Origin: Actinomadura sp. 7K507
GTDB lineage: Bacteria; Actinomycetota; Actinomycetes; Streptosporangiales; Streptosporangiaceae
Reading direction: 5' to 3'
Assembly: GCF_004348425.1 (NCBI RefSeq)
Contig: NZ_SMKK01000023.1
Location: 1-54,966 of the forward strand
DNA: 54,966 nucleotides
A program made the translations under genes and the position numbers. The notes below the pieces were generated by a model. It was not told the origin of the DNA. It saw only the letters and a list, made by a program, of their open reading frames with translations, and searched no databases. This document shows positions 48,377 through 54,966 of this stretch, piece after piece. Position 1 is the first letter of the stretch; every line of letters starts with the position of its first letter.

Positions 48377-48400
48377 CCGGGATCGGCCGGAGTGGCGGGA

Positions 48401-50191
48401 TCAGCCGGTGTAGAGGGACTCGATCTCGTCGGCGAAGTCCTTGATCACGACGTTGCGCTTCACCTTCAGGCTCGGCGTCATGTGGCCGGCCTCCTCGGTG
48501 AAGTCGACGCCGAGGATGACGTGCTTCTTGATCGACTCCGCCTGGCTGACCGACTTGTTGGCCTCGGCGACCGCGGCCTCGATCTCGGCGACCACGTCGG
48601 GGTCGCGGCGCAGCTCGTCCACCGTCATCGTCTCGGCCTTGCCGTGCTGGGCCTTCCACGGGCCGAGCGCCTCCTCGTCCAGCGTGACGAGCGCGCTGAT
48701 GAACTTGCGGCCGTCGCCGACGACGAGGCACTGGCTGATCAGCGGGTGCGCGCGGAGCCTGTCCTCCAGCGGCGCGGGCGCGACGTTCTTGCCCGCCGCG
48801 GTGACGAGGATCTCCTTCTTGCGCCCGGTGATCCGCAGGAACCCGTCCTCGTCGAGGGAGCCGAGGTCGCCGGTGTGGAACCAGCCGTCCTCCAGGGCCT
48901 CCTTGGTGGCGGCCTCGTTGTTCCAGTAGCCGCGCATGATGTTGATGCCGCGGACGAGGACCTCGCCGTCCTCGGCGATGCGGACGTCCACGCCCGGGAT
49001 CGGCTGTCCCACCGTGCCGACCTTGAGGGCCGTCGGGCGGTTGACGCTGGCGGGCGCGGTCGTCTCGGTGAGGCCGTAGCCCTCCAGGATCGTGATGCCG
49101 ACGCCGCGGAAGAAGTGCCCGAGGCGCTCGCCGAGCGCCGCACCGCCCGACACCGCGTAGGTCACCTTGCCGCCGACGGCGGCGCGCAGCTTGCCGTACA
49201 CCAGCACGTCGAAGGCCTTGTGCTTCGCCTTGAGGCCGAGGCCCGGCCGGCCGCCGTCCAGCGCCCGGCTGTAGGCGATCGCGGTCTCCGCCGCCGCCTT
49301 GAAGATCTTGCCCTTGCCGTCGGCCGACGCCTTCTGCTCGGCGCCGTTGTAGACCTTCTCGAACACGCGCGGGACGGCCAGCAGGAACGTCGGCTGGAAG
49401 GAGGCGAGGTCGGGCAGCAGGTTCTTGATGTCGCTGTGCCCGAGGACGATGCCGCCCTCGATCGTGGCGACCTGGATCATGCGGGCGAACACGTGCGCCA
49501 GGGGCAGGAACAGCAGCGTGGAGCTGCCCTCGACGGCGACCTCGGCGATCGCGCCCTGGACGGCGTTGCGGGAGGTCGACACGAGGTTCCCGTGGGTGAT
49601 CTCGCAGCCCTTGGGGCGTCCGGTGGTGCCGGAGGTGTAGACGAGCGTGGCGAGGTCCGCGGCGTCGCGGGAGCCGCGGCGCTCCTCCACCACGTCGTCG
49701 CCGATCTCGGCGCCCAGTCCCTTGACCTCGTCGACGCCGCCCGCGTCGATGACCCACACGTGCGCGAGGTCGGGGAGGTTCCCCCGGACCCCCTCGACCA
49801 GGGCGACGTGCGCCTCGGTCTCGGCGAAGACGGCCTTCGCGCCGGAGTCGCCGACGATCCACTCGATCTGCTCCGCGGACGACGTCTCGTAGATGGGGAC
49901 GGAGACCGCGCCCGCCGTCCATACCGCGTAGTCGAGGACGGTCCACTCGTAGCGGGTCCGCGACAGCAGGCACACCCGGTCGCCGGACTCGATCCCCGCG
50001 GCCGCGAGGCCCTTGGCGACGGCCGTGATCTCGGCCGCGAACTCGGCCGCGGTGACGGCGCTCCAGGCGTCGCCGCTCCTGCGGCGCGCCACGATGGCGC
50101 CCGGCTCCTCACCGGCCCGGGTGAAGGGCGCGTCGGTCAGTGTGGCGGAGTCGGGGACCTCCACCATCGCGGGGACGCTGAACTCGCGCAC
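48401..50191 (-). CDS. Long-chain fatty-acid--CoA ligase (FadD15-like)
   Basis: AMP-forming enzyme activating fatty acids to acyl-CoA at the cytoplasmic face of the membrane. The 596-residue protein has the AMP-binding motif LVYTSGTTGRPKGCEITHGN, the A5 motif GYGLTETTAPAS, and WFHTGDLGSLDEDGFLRITG. GRKKEILVTAAGKNVAP is the C-terminal hinge region, and the catalytic Lys of the A10 motif lies in MTPSLKVKRNVV. The architecture and neighbourhood match mycobacterial FadD15 (Rv2187), which sits beside pimB. The GTG at 50189-50191 is the start. It is divergent from cutC with a 225-bp gap. Confidence 0.92.
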   Translation of the reverse strand: MREFSVPAMVEVPDSATLTDAPFTRAGEEPGAIVARRRSGDAWSAVTAAEFAAEITAVAKGLAAAGIESGDRVCLLSRTRYEWTVLDYAVWTAGAVSVPIYETSSAEQIEWIVGDSGAKAVFAETEAHVALVEGVRGNLPDLAHVWVIDAGGVDEVKGLGAEIGDDVVEERRGSRDAADLATLVYTSGTTGRPKGCEITHGNLVSTSRNAVQGAIAEVAVEGSSTLLFLPLAHVFARMIQVATIEGGIVLGHSDIKNLLPDLASFQPTFLLAVPRVFEKVYNGAEQKASADGKGKIFKAAAETAIAYSRALDGGRPGLGLKAKHKAFDVLVYGKLRAAVGGKVTYAVSGGAALGERLGHFFRGVGITILEGYGLTETTAPASVNRPTALKVGTVGQPIPGVDVRIAEDGEVLVRGINIMRGYWNNEAATKEALEDGWFHTGDLGSLDEDGFLRITGRKKEILVTAAGKNVAPAPLEDRLRAHPLISQCLVVGDGRKFISALVTLDEEALGPWKAQHGKAETMTVDELRRDPDVVAEIEAAVAEANKSVSQAESIKKHVILGVDFTEEAGHMTPSLKVKRNVVIKDFADEIESLYTG

Positions 50192-50416
50192 GGCGTGCTC
50201 CTATGGTCGGTCTTCGAGGTGGCGGGGAAGGCCGCGGAGGCTTCTCCGTGCACGAATGATACCTGCGAGTAGGGGTTTTTCCCGGACGTACGGTCCATCG
50301 GCATCGGCTGACAGCGCGGGTTAACGGACCGGCAAAGACCGGCCGCCGTCCCCGGGCCGCCGCCCGCGGTCGCCTACGCTTGGGCCGTCGCACACGAACG
50401 GTTCCGGGGGATCGCC

Positions 50417-51112
50417 ATGTCACTGCTCGAAGTGATCGCGCTGACGGCCGAGGACGCGCGGGCGGCGCAGGACGGCGGCGCCGACCGGATCGAGGTCGTC
50501 GCCGACATGGCCGCCGACGGCCTGACTCCCGATCCTGACGTCGTCGAGGCCGTCCGGGAGGCCACGTCCCTGCCGATGCGGGTGATGCTGCGGGCCAACG
50601 CGGGGTTCCGCACGACCGGGTTCGAGCTGGACCGGCTGCGGCGCGCCGCCGCGGGCCTCGCCCAGGCGGGCGCGGACGGATTCGTCCTCGGGTTCCTCGA
50701 CCCGTTCGGCCACGTCGACACGGCCGCCACCGGCAAGCTCGCCGCCGACGCCGCCCCGCTGCCCTGGACGTTCCACCGCGCGATCGACCACGCCGCCGAC
50801 CCCGGCTCCGCCTGGGACGCCGTCCGCGGCCTCGGCGGCGGGCTCGACACGGTGCTCACGGCCGGCTCCGCGCGGGGCGTGGACGCCGGGGTCGGCGTCC
50901 TGGTACGGCGCGCCGCCGAGGACCCGGCCTCCGCCGAGATGATCATGGCCGGGGGCGGGCTGCGCCGCAAGCACGTCGCGATCCTCGCCGCCGCGGGCGT
51001 CACCGCGTTCCACGTCGGTACCGCCGTCCGCCCGGACGGCGCCTGGGACGCCCCGGTGGACCCCGTCCTCGTGAGCGAGTGGCGTTCGCTGGTGTCCGCC
51101 GCGGCCGGCTGA
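50417..51112 (+). CDS. cutC: CutC family protein
   Basis: 231-residue TIM-barrel protein of the CutC family. Recognised from EVIALTAEDARAAQDGGADR, the GGLTPD-like segment DGLTPDPDVV, LPWTFHRAIDHAADP and the C-terminal FHVGTAVR. CutC was named for copper homeostasis in E. coli, but a direct copper role is disputed. GGGGGATC precedes ATG 50417. It stands alone between the divergent acyl-CoA ligase gene and a hairpin terminator. Confidence 0.88.
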   Translation: MSLLEVIALTAEDARAAQDGGADRIEVVADMAADGLTPDPDVVEAVREATSLPMRVMLRANAGFRTTGFELDRLRRAAAGLAQAGADGFVLGFLDPFGHVDTAATGKLAADAAPLPWTFHRAIDHAADPGSAWDAVRGLGGGLDTVLTAGSARGVDAGVGVLVRRAAEDPASAEMIMAGGGLRRKHVAILAAAGVTAFHVGTAVRPDGAWDAPVDPVLVSEWRSLVSAAAG

Positions 51113-51120
51113 CCACCGCT

Positions 51121-51153
51121 CGCGCGCGCCCGGGGTTTGGCCGGGCGGGCGCG
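51121..51153 (+). terminator. Hairpin after cutC
   Basis: CGCGCGCGCCCGG (51121-51133) pairs with CCGGGCGGGCGCG (51141-51153), 12 of 13 positions, around GGTTTGG. It starts 8 nt after the cutC stop. Confidence 0.6.
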
Positions 51154-51187
51154 GAACCCGGCCGTTCTCGCGAGCAGTGTGTCCTAT

Positions 51188-51193
51188 TAGAGT
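51188..51193 (+). promoter_or_regulatory. -10 element for a leaderless metallophosphoesterase gene
   Basis: TAGAGT ends 6 nt before ATG 51200 and no ribosome-binding site is visible, which fits a leaderless transcript. The -35 region (TTCTCG, 51165-51170) is weak. Confidence 0.35.
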
Positions 51194-51199
51194 CGGTTC

Positions 51200-51967
51200 A
51201 TGCGGATCCATGTGGTGAGCGACGTCCATGGACGCGCGGACGCGCTGCCCGGCGCGGCGGACGGCGCGGACGTGCTCATCTGCCTGGGCGACCTGATCCT
51301 GTTCATCGACTACGACGACCACGCGCAGGGGATCTTCGCCGACCTGTTCGGCCAGGAGAACGCCGACCGGTTCATCGCGCTGCGCACCGAGAAGCGCTTC
51401 GACGACGCCCGCGAGTTCTCCCGGGGGCTGTGGTCGTCCCTGGACGGCGACGCGTGGGCGCACATCGAGCGCGCCGTCGACCGGCAGTACGCCGAACTGT
51501 TCGCGGCCATGCCGTCCCCCGCGTACCTGACGTACGGCAACGTGGACGTCCCGCGCATGTGGGGCGCGCATCTGCGCGAAGGCCACCGGGTCCTGGACGG
51601 CGAGACCGCGGAGATCGGCGGGCTGCGGTTCGGGTTCGTCGGCGGCGGCCTGCGCACCGAGTACCGCACCCCCTACGAGCTCGACGACGACGCCTTCGCC
51701 GCCAAGGTCGAGGCCGTCGGCGAGGTGGACGTGCTGTGCTGCCACATCCCGCCCGACGTGCCGGAACTGCTGTACGACACGGTGGCGCGCCGGTTCGAGC
51801 GGGGGAGCAGGGCGATCCTGGACGCGATCCACCGGACGCAGCCCAGGTACGTGCTCTTCGGGCACGTCCACCAGCCGCTCGCGAGCCGGATGCGCATCGG
51901 CCGCACCGAATGCGTGAACGTGGGCCATTTCCGGGCCCGTGGCGTGCCGTACGTCCTGACGGTGTGA
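51200..51967 (+). CDS. Metallophosphoesterase
   Basis: 255-residue calcineurin-like phosphoesterase. All metal-site motifs are present in order: SDVHGRAD, CLGDLILF, TYGNVDVP, CCHIPPDV and FGHVHQP. The GNVD variant of GNHD is seen in some YfcE/phosphodiesterase-like members. The substrate (nucleotide, cyclic nucleotide or phosphoprotein) is not evident. The start ATG 51200 gives MRIHVVSDVHG directly. It is followed 62 nt later by the SRPBCC gene on the same strand. Confidence 0.9.
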   Translation: MRIHVVSDVHGRADALPGAADGADVLICLGDLILFIDYDDHAQGIFADLFGQENADRFIALRTEKRFDDAREFSRGLWSSLDGDAWAHIERAVDRQYAELFAAMPSPAYLTYGNVDVPRMWGAHLREGHRVLDGETAEIGGLRFGFVGGGLRTEYRTPYELDDDAFAAKVEAVGEVDVLCCHIPPDVPELLYDTVARRFERGSRAILDAIHRTQPRYVLFGHVHQPLASRMRIGRTECVNVGHFRARGVPYVLTV

Positions 51968-52029
51968 AAGATACTTTCTCTAGGACAGCGGGCCCGCGCG
52001 GGCCCATGGCGAGCCGGAGGGAGACGCAG

Positions 52030-52464
52030 ATGGCGGACCGCACGAGTTCCACCATCACGGTCAAGGCGGGGAAGGCCGGGATCATGGCGGTGATCGCCGA
52101 CCTCGAGGCGTACCCGAAGTGGGCGAGCGGCATCCGGGAGATCACCGTCGAGGAGACGGGGCCGGACGGCCGGCCTTCGCGCGCCAGGCTCACGTTCGAC
52201 GGCGGCCCCTTCAGCGACACCGTCGGGCTCCGCTACACCTGGGAGGACGACGACCGGGCGGCGTGGGAACTGGTGGAGGGGGGCTCCGTCGTCACCGGCC
52301 TGCACGGCTCGTACACGCTGGACGAGCGGGACGGCGCCACCGAGGTGACCTACGAACTCGCCGTGGACGTCCGGATACCGCTCATCGGCATGGTGAAGCG
52401 CAAGGGCGAGAAACGGATCATCGACACGGCCCTCAAGGGCCTCAAGCGCCACATGGAGAACTGA
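52030..52464 (+). CDS. SRPBCC (START-like) domain protein
   Basis: 144-residue protein of the SRPBCC/polyketide cyclase-like superfamily, with a hydrophobic ligand pocket. Recognised from TITVKAGKAGIMAVIADLEA, YPKWASGIREITV, and the C-terminal helix KRKGEKRIIDTALKGLKRHM. It strongly resembles mycobacterial Rv2185c, which lies near fadD15 there as here. ATG 52030 has GGAGGGAGA upstream; an open frame further upstream is a shadow of the metallophosphoesterase gene. A lipid or cofactor ligand is likely but unknown. Confidence 0.88.
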   Translation: MADRTSSTITVKAGKAGIMAVIADLEAYPKWASGIREITVEETGPDGRPSRARLTFDGGPFSDTVGLRYTWEDDDRAAWELVEGGSVVTGLHGSYTLDERDGATEVTYELAVDVRIPLIGMVKRKGEKRIIDTALKGLKRHMEN

Positions 52465-52515
52465 GCAGCCCCGAGGCGATACCGTGCACGCCGACGACCG
52501 ATGGAAGATGGACTC

Positions 52516-52995
52516 ATGAGCGAGCAGCCGGGCGGAGCCCTGGACGAGGCGGCCAAGCTCTTCGACGCCCTGATCAGGCGCGTGAGCGGCGGAGGCGAAC
52601 GAGACCCGGGCCGGGACGCCGGCGCGGACCCGGGCCGGGACGTGTGGGGCACGGCCACCGCCGAGGAGCCGCGCATCGCCACCGGCGCCCCGGAGTGCCG
52701 CGACTGCCCGGTCTGCCGGGCGATCGCGGTCAGGCGCGAGGCGGGCGGCGACGTGGGCCGGCATCTGCACGAGGCCGGGCAGTCGCTGATGGCCGCCGCC
52801 CTGGACGTGGTCGCCGCGTTCGACCGGACGCGTTCCGACCGGACGCGTGGCGACCGGACGCGCCGGAACCGGCCGCCCGAGCCGCCGGAGGCGTCGAAGA
52901 GCGCGCGGGCGGGTAGGTCCGATCGGTCGGAACGTCCGGAGAGGGGCGATGCGTGGTCGGCCGCCACGGACGGCGGCCCCGCGGGCATCGGATAG
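52516..52995 (+). CDS. Small CxxCP protein, possibly DUF5304-like
   Basis: 159-residue protein. The N-terminus is acidic-helical (GGALDEAAKLFDALIRRVSG). The centre has a conserved-looking Cys motif, PECRDCPVCRAIA, that could bind zinc or iron-sulfur, then HLHEAGQSLMAAALDVVAA. The C-terminal 60 residues are Arg/Asp/Pro-rich and disordered, including three 15-bp DNA repeats encoding DRTRS/DRTRG/DRTRR. Similar proteins sit between the SRPBCC and glucokinase genes in other actinomycetes as I recall. ATG 52516 is preferred; ATG 52501 has no ribosome-binding site. The function is unknown. Confidence 0.72.
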   Translation: MSEQPGGALDEAAKLFDALIRRVSGGGERDPGRDAGADPGRDVWGTATAEEPRIATGAPECRDCPVCRAIAVRREAGGDVGRHLHEAGQSLMAAALDVVAAFDRTRSDRTRGDRTRRNRPPEPPEASKSARAGRSDRSERPERGDAWSAATDGGPAGIG

Positions 52996-53041
52996 TGCGG
53001 TACGGGCTCCAGCCGGGGCGCGCGAGGAGGAGGAAGGGTAC

Positions 53042-54010
53042 ATGGCCCTGACCATCGGCGTGGATGTGGGCGGCACGAAGGTCGCCGCAGGGGTCGTCGA
53101 CGACCGGGGAACGATTCTGGAGAAGGTGCGCAGGCCGACTCCGTCGACCAACCCGAAGGAGACCGCCGAGACCATCGCCGAGGTCGTCGACCTGCTGGCG
53201 GGCAAGTTCGAGGAGGTCTCGGCGGTCGGCCTGGGCACCGCGGGCTTCGTCGACGAGGACCGCGCCACCGTGCTGTTCGCGCCGAACCTGGCCTGGCGCG
53301 AGGAGCCGATCAAGGAGAAGGTGGAGAGCCTGGTCGGGCTGCCGGTCGTGGTGGAGAACGACGGCAACGCCACCGCGTGGGGCGAGGCGAGGTTCGGCGC
53401 CGGACGCGGCGAGAACATCCTCGTCCTGGTGGCCCTCGGCACCGGCATCGGCGGCGGCATCATCATCAACGGCGAGCTGTACCGGGGGCGCTTCGGCATC
53501 GGCGCCGAGATGGGCCACTTCCGCGCCGTCCCGGACGGCCGGCGCTGCGGCTGCGGCAACCGCGGCTGCTGGGAGCAGTACGCCAGCGGCAACGCGCTCG
53601 TCCACGAGGCCCGCGACCTGGCCAGGGTGGCGCCCGCGATGGCCGGGCGCCTGCTGGAACTCGGCGGCGGCCGCCCCGAGGGCATCAGCGGCCCTGAGGT
53701 GTCGCAGGCGGCGCGCGAGGGCGACAAGGCCGCCCTGGAGTGCTTCCGGACCATCGCGCACTGGGCGGGCCAGGGCCTGGCCGACCTCAGCGCGATCCTC
53801 GACCCGGGCGCGTTCATCATCGGCGGCGGACTGTCGGACGCCGGCGACCTGCTGCTCGACCCGATACGCGCGTCGTTCGAGGACGCGCTGACCGGCCGCG
53901 GCCACCGCCCCCTGCCCGACATCCGCATCGCCGAACTCGGCTCCGCCGCGGGCATCGTCGGCGCCGCGGACCTGGCCCGTGTCCGGCCTCTCCAGGACGT
54001 CATCGTCTAG
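53042..54010 (+). CDS. glk: ROK family glucokinase
   Basis: ATP-dependent glucose kinase feeding glycolysis, and in Streptomyces also the mediator of carbon repression. The 322-residue protein has the phosphate motif IGVDVGGTKVAAGVV, the sugar-binding segment VVENDGNATAWGEARFG, ALGTGIGGGIIING and the glucose-site GAEMGHFR. The ROK zinc motif is CGCGNRGCWEQYASG. The start ATG 53042 follows the purine-rich AGGAGGAGGAAGG; the longer open frame upstream shadows the CxxCP gene. Polyphosphate use cannot be excluded. It probably belongs to a unit with the following gene, 14 bp away. Confidence 0.93.
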   Translation: MALTIGVDVGGTKVAAGVVDDRGTILEKVRRPTPSTNPKETAETIAEVVDLLAGKFEEVSAVGLGTAGFVDEDRATVLFAPNLAWREEPIKEKVESLVGLPVVVENDGNATAWGEARFGAGRGENILVLVALGTGIGGGIIINGELYRGRFGIGAEMGHFRAVPDGRRCGCGNRGCWEQYASGNALVHEARDLARVAPAMAGRLLELGGGRPEGISGPEVSQAAREGDKAALECFRTIAHWAGQGLADLSAILDPGAFIIGGGLSDAGDLLLDPIRASFEDALTGRGHRPLPDIRIAELGSAAGIVGAADLARVRPLQDVIV

Positions 54011-54024
54011 CGGCGTCAGCGGAT

Positions 54025-54729
54025 ATGACCTCCGTCCGGCTGCTGAGCTACAACGTCCGGTCGCTGCGGGACGACCCGGCCGCCGTGGCCCGGGTCGTCC
54101 GCGCCATCGCCCCGGACGTCGTCTGCGTGCAGGAGGTCCCGCGCTTCGGGGCCTGGCGCGTCCGGCGCCGCCGCCTGGCGCGGGCGTGCGGCCTGCGGAT
54201 CGCGGCGGGACGGCGGGCGTGCGGGCTCGCCGTCCTCACGGCGCCGCACGTCCGCCGGGAGGGCCGCGAGTTCCACCTGCTCACCCCCGATCCCGGCCTG
54301 CACCGCCGCGCCCTGGCGATCGCCGTCCTGGAGACCGGCGGGACGCGCTTCATCGCCGCGTGCACCCACCTGGACCTGGCGGACGGCCCGCGCCTGCGCC
54401 ACGCCCACGAGATCCTCACCCACCTGGACCGCGCCCGCGCCCGCTACCAGGCCCCGGTCGTCCTCGCCGGCGACATCAACGAGGAACCGGGCGGCCCGTC
54501 CTGGACCCTCCTGACCGAACACTTCCAGGACGCCTACGCGGTCGAACCCGCAGGAGGCGAACCGACTTTCTCCGCCCGCAACCCCACCAGACGCATAGAC
54601 GCGGTCTTCACCGACCCCACGATCCAGATCACGAGCTGCGGAGTACCGGTCGAGAACACCGCCCTCACAGCCGACTACCCCAAAGCCACAGACCACCGCC
54701 CCCTGGCAGCGGACGTGGAGGTCCCCTGA
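54025..54729 (+). CDS. Endonuclease/exonuclease/phosphatase family protein
   Basis: 234-residue EEP-fold enzyme (DNase I/Mg-dependent phosphodiesterase superfamily). The metal and catalytic motifs are present: SYNVRSLRDD (Asn), VCVQEVPRFG (Glu), ACTHLDLAD, LAGDINEEPGG and RRIDAVFTD, and the final catalytic His in TDHRPLAADVEV. The substrate is unknown. ATG 54025 has no strong ribosome-binding site; coupling to glk (14 bp upstream) is likely. The last 200 bp are richer in AC than the surroundings but still coding-like. Confidence 0.87.
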   Translation: MTSVRLLSYNVRSLRDDPAAVARVVRAIAPDVVCVQEVPRFGAWRVRRRRLARACGLRIAAGRRACGLAVLTAPHVRREGREFHLLTPDPGLHRRALAIAVLETGGTRFIAACTHLDLADGPRLRHAHEILTHLDRARARYQAPVVLAGDINEEPGGPSWTLLTEHFQDAYAVEPAGGEPTFSARNPTRRIDAVFTDPTIQITSCGVPVENTALTADYPKATDHRPLAADVEVP

Positions 54730-54779
54730 GCCGACCTCGGCCACGCACGCGAGCGCAGTGGGCCGTTACTGCAAAGAAT

Positions 54780-54966
54780 TCAGACGACGGCGCCGTCGTC
54801 GGGGTCGCGGGGTTCGTCGCCCATGCGCAGGACGAGGGTGACGAAACCGCCGATGAAGGCGGCGACGGCCAGGAAGGCGGCCCAGCCGGGGACCTCCCAG
54901 TCGAGGATCACGGTGACCAGCAGGTAGACGGGACCGCCGATCAGGGCGGCCCAAGCGCCCTTGGTG
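54780..54966 (-). CDS. C-terminal part of a small two-helix membrane protein
   Basis: The last 61 codons of a gene entering from the right edge. They encode two membrane helices (GGPVYLLVTVILDW and AAFLAVAAFIGGFVTLVL) and an acidic tail with MGDEPRDPDDG. It resembles the short conserved membrane proteins of this kind in actinomycetes, function unknown. It is convergent with the endonuclease-like gene; a small hairpin (GCAGT/ACTGC, 54756-54773) lies between. Confidence 0.75.
   Translation of the reverse strand, partial: TKGAWAALIGGPVYLLVTVILDWEVPGWAAFLAVAAFIGGFVTLVLRMGDEPRDPDDGAVV

Noticed and set aside
1..54966. tRNA, rRNA, integrase sites or replication origin.
   Set aside because: No cloverleaf-like sequences with a TTCGAATC-type arm, no rRNA sequence, and no integrase or DnaA-box cluster were seen.

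Overview
The window is a gene-dense chromosomal segment of a very high-GC actinobacterium. Long GC-rich open frames, many GTG starts, ATGA/GTGA overlaps, an actinobacterial cytochrome bcc-aa3 gene set, PimB and a PspA-PspAA-PspAB set all point to this group. The protein sequences look most like a Streptosporangiales/Thermomonosporaceae (Actinomadura-like) genome; that placement is my judgement, not a computed one. The gene order resembles, from memory, the M. tuberculosis Rv2185-Rv2215 region and the S. coelicolor SCO2126-SCO2181 region. It is therefore mostly core genome. I see no insertion sequence with a transposase, prophage, CRISPR array, rRNA or tRNA.

Layout. 1-5.2 kb (minus): sucB (partial), lpdA, pepA and the cobalamin genes cobS and cobU, the last fused to a reduced metallo-beta-lactamase-like domain. 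5.3-8.1 kb: a membrane-anchored DsbA-like thiol oxidoreductase, a small conserved protein, an aldo/keto reductase and a DUF3043 protein. 8.2-12.5 kb (plus): an envelope-stress cluster pspA-pspAA-htpX-pspAB, followed by a second, diverged htpX-pspAB pair. 12.5-17 kb: nadA, erpA, adenosine kinase, a TusA-like protein and a cysteine desulfurase. 17.1-20 kb: ctaC-ctaD-ctaF (cytochrome aa3 oxidase). 20-28.5 kb: cell-wall and protease genes (L,D-transpeptidase, M48 and gluzincin peptidases, a CHAP protein, an NlpC/P60 hydrolase) and a NYN-domain protein.

The CHAP gene has an unusually long untranslated leader. It holds two copies of the c-di-AMP (ydaO-type) riboswitch, a strong terminator hairpin between them, and an upstream run of about eleven GC-rich hairpins. 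28.8-33.3 kb: a DnaQ-UvrC-like nuclease, a rhomboid protease, an AsnC-type ligand-binding protein, trpD and a degenerate receiver domain. 33.3-37.8 kb: ctaE-qcrC-qcrA-qcrB, which with ctaCDF supply the subunits of the III-IV respiratory supercomplex. 37.8-39.8 kb: pimB and an unrecognised protein.

40.4-47.6 kb is the most accessory-looking part. A large Arg-rich membrane protein has an M23/LytM-like domain that has lost its zinc ligands. It overlaps a four-histidine ferric-reductase-like membrane protein, which overlaps a NuoF-ferredoxin fusion; together they look like a transmembrane electron-transfer module. A 33-codon ORF, a DUF4142 protein and a repeat-rich DUF1996 lipoprotein follow. 47.7-55 kb: an SDR-like protein, a long-chain acyl-CoA ligase, CutC, a metallophosphoesterase, an SRPBCC protein, a CxxCP protein, ROK glucokinase, an endonuclease/exonuclease/phosphatase-fold enzyme and the end of a small membrane protein.
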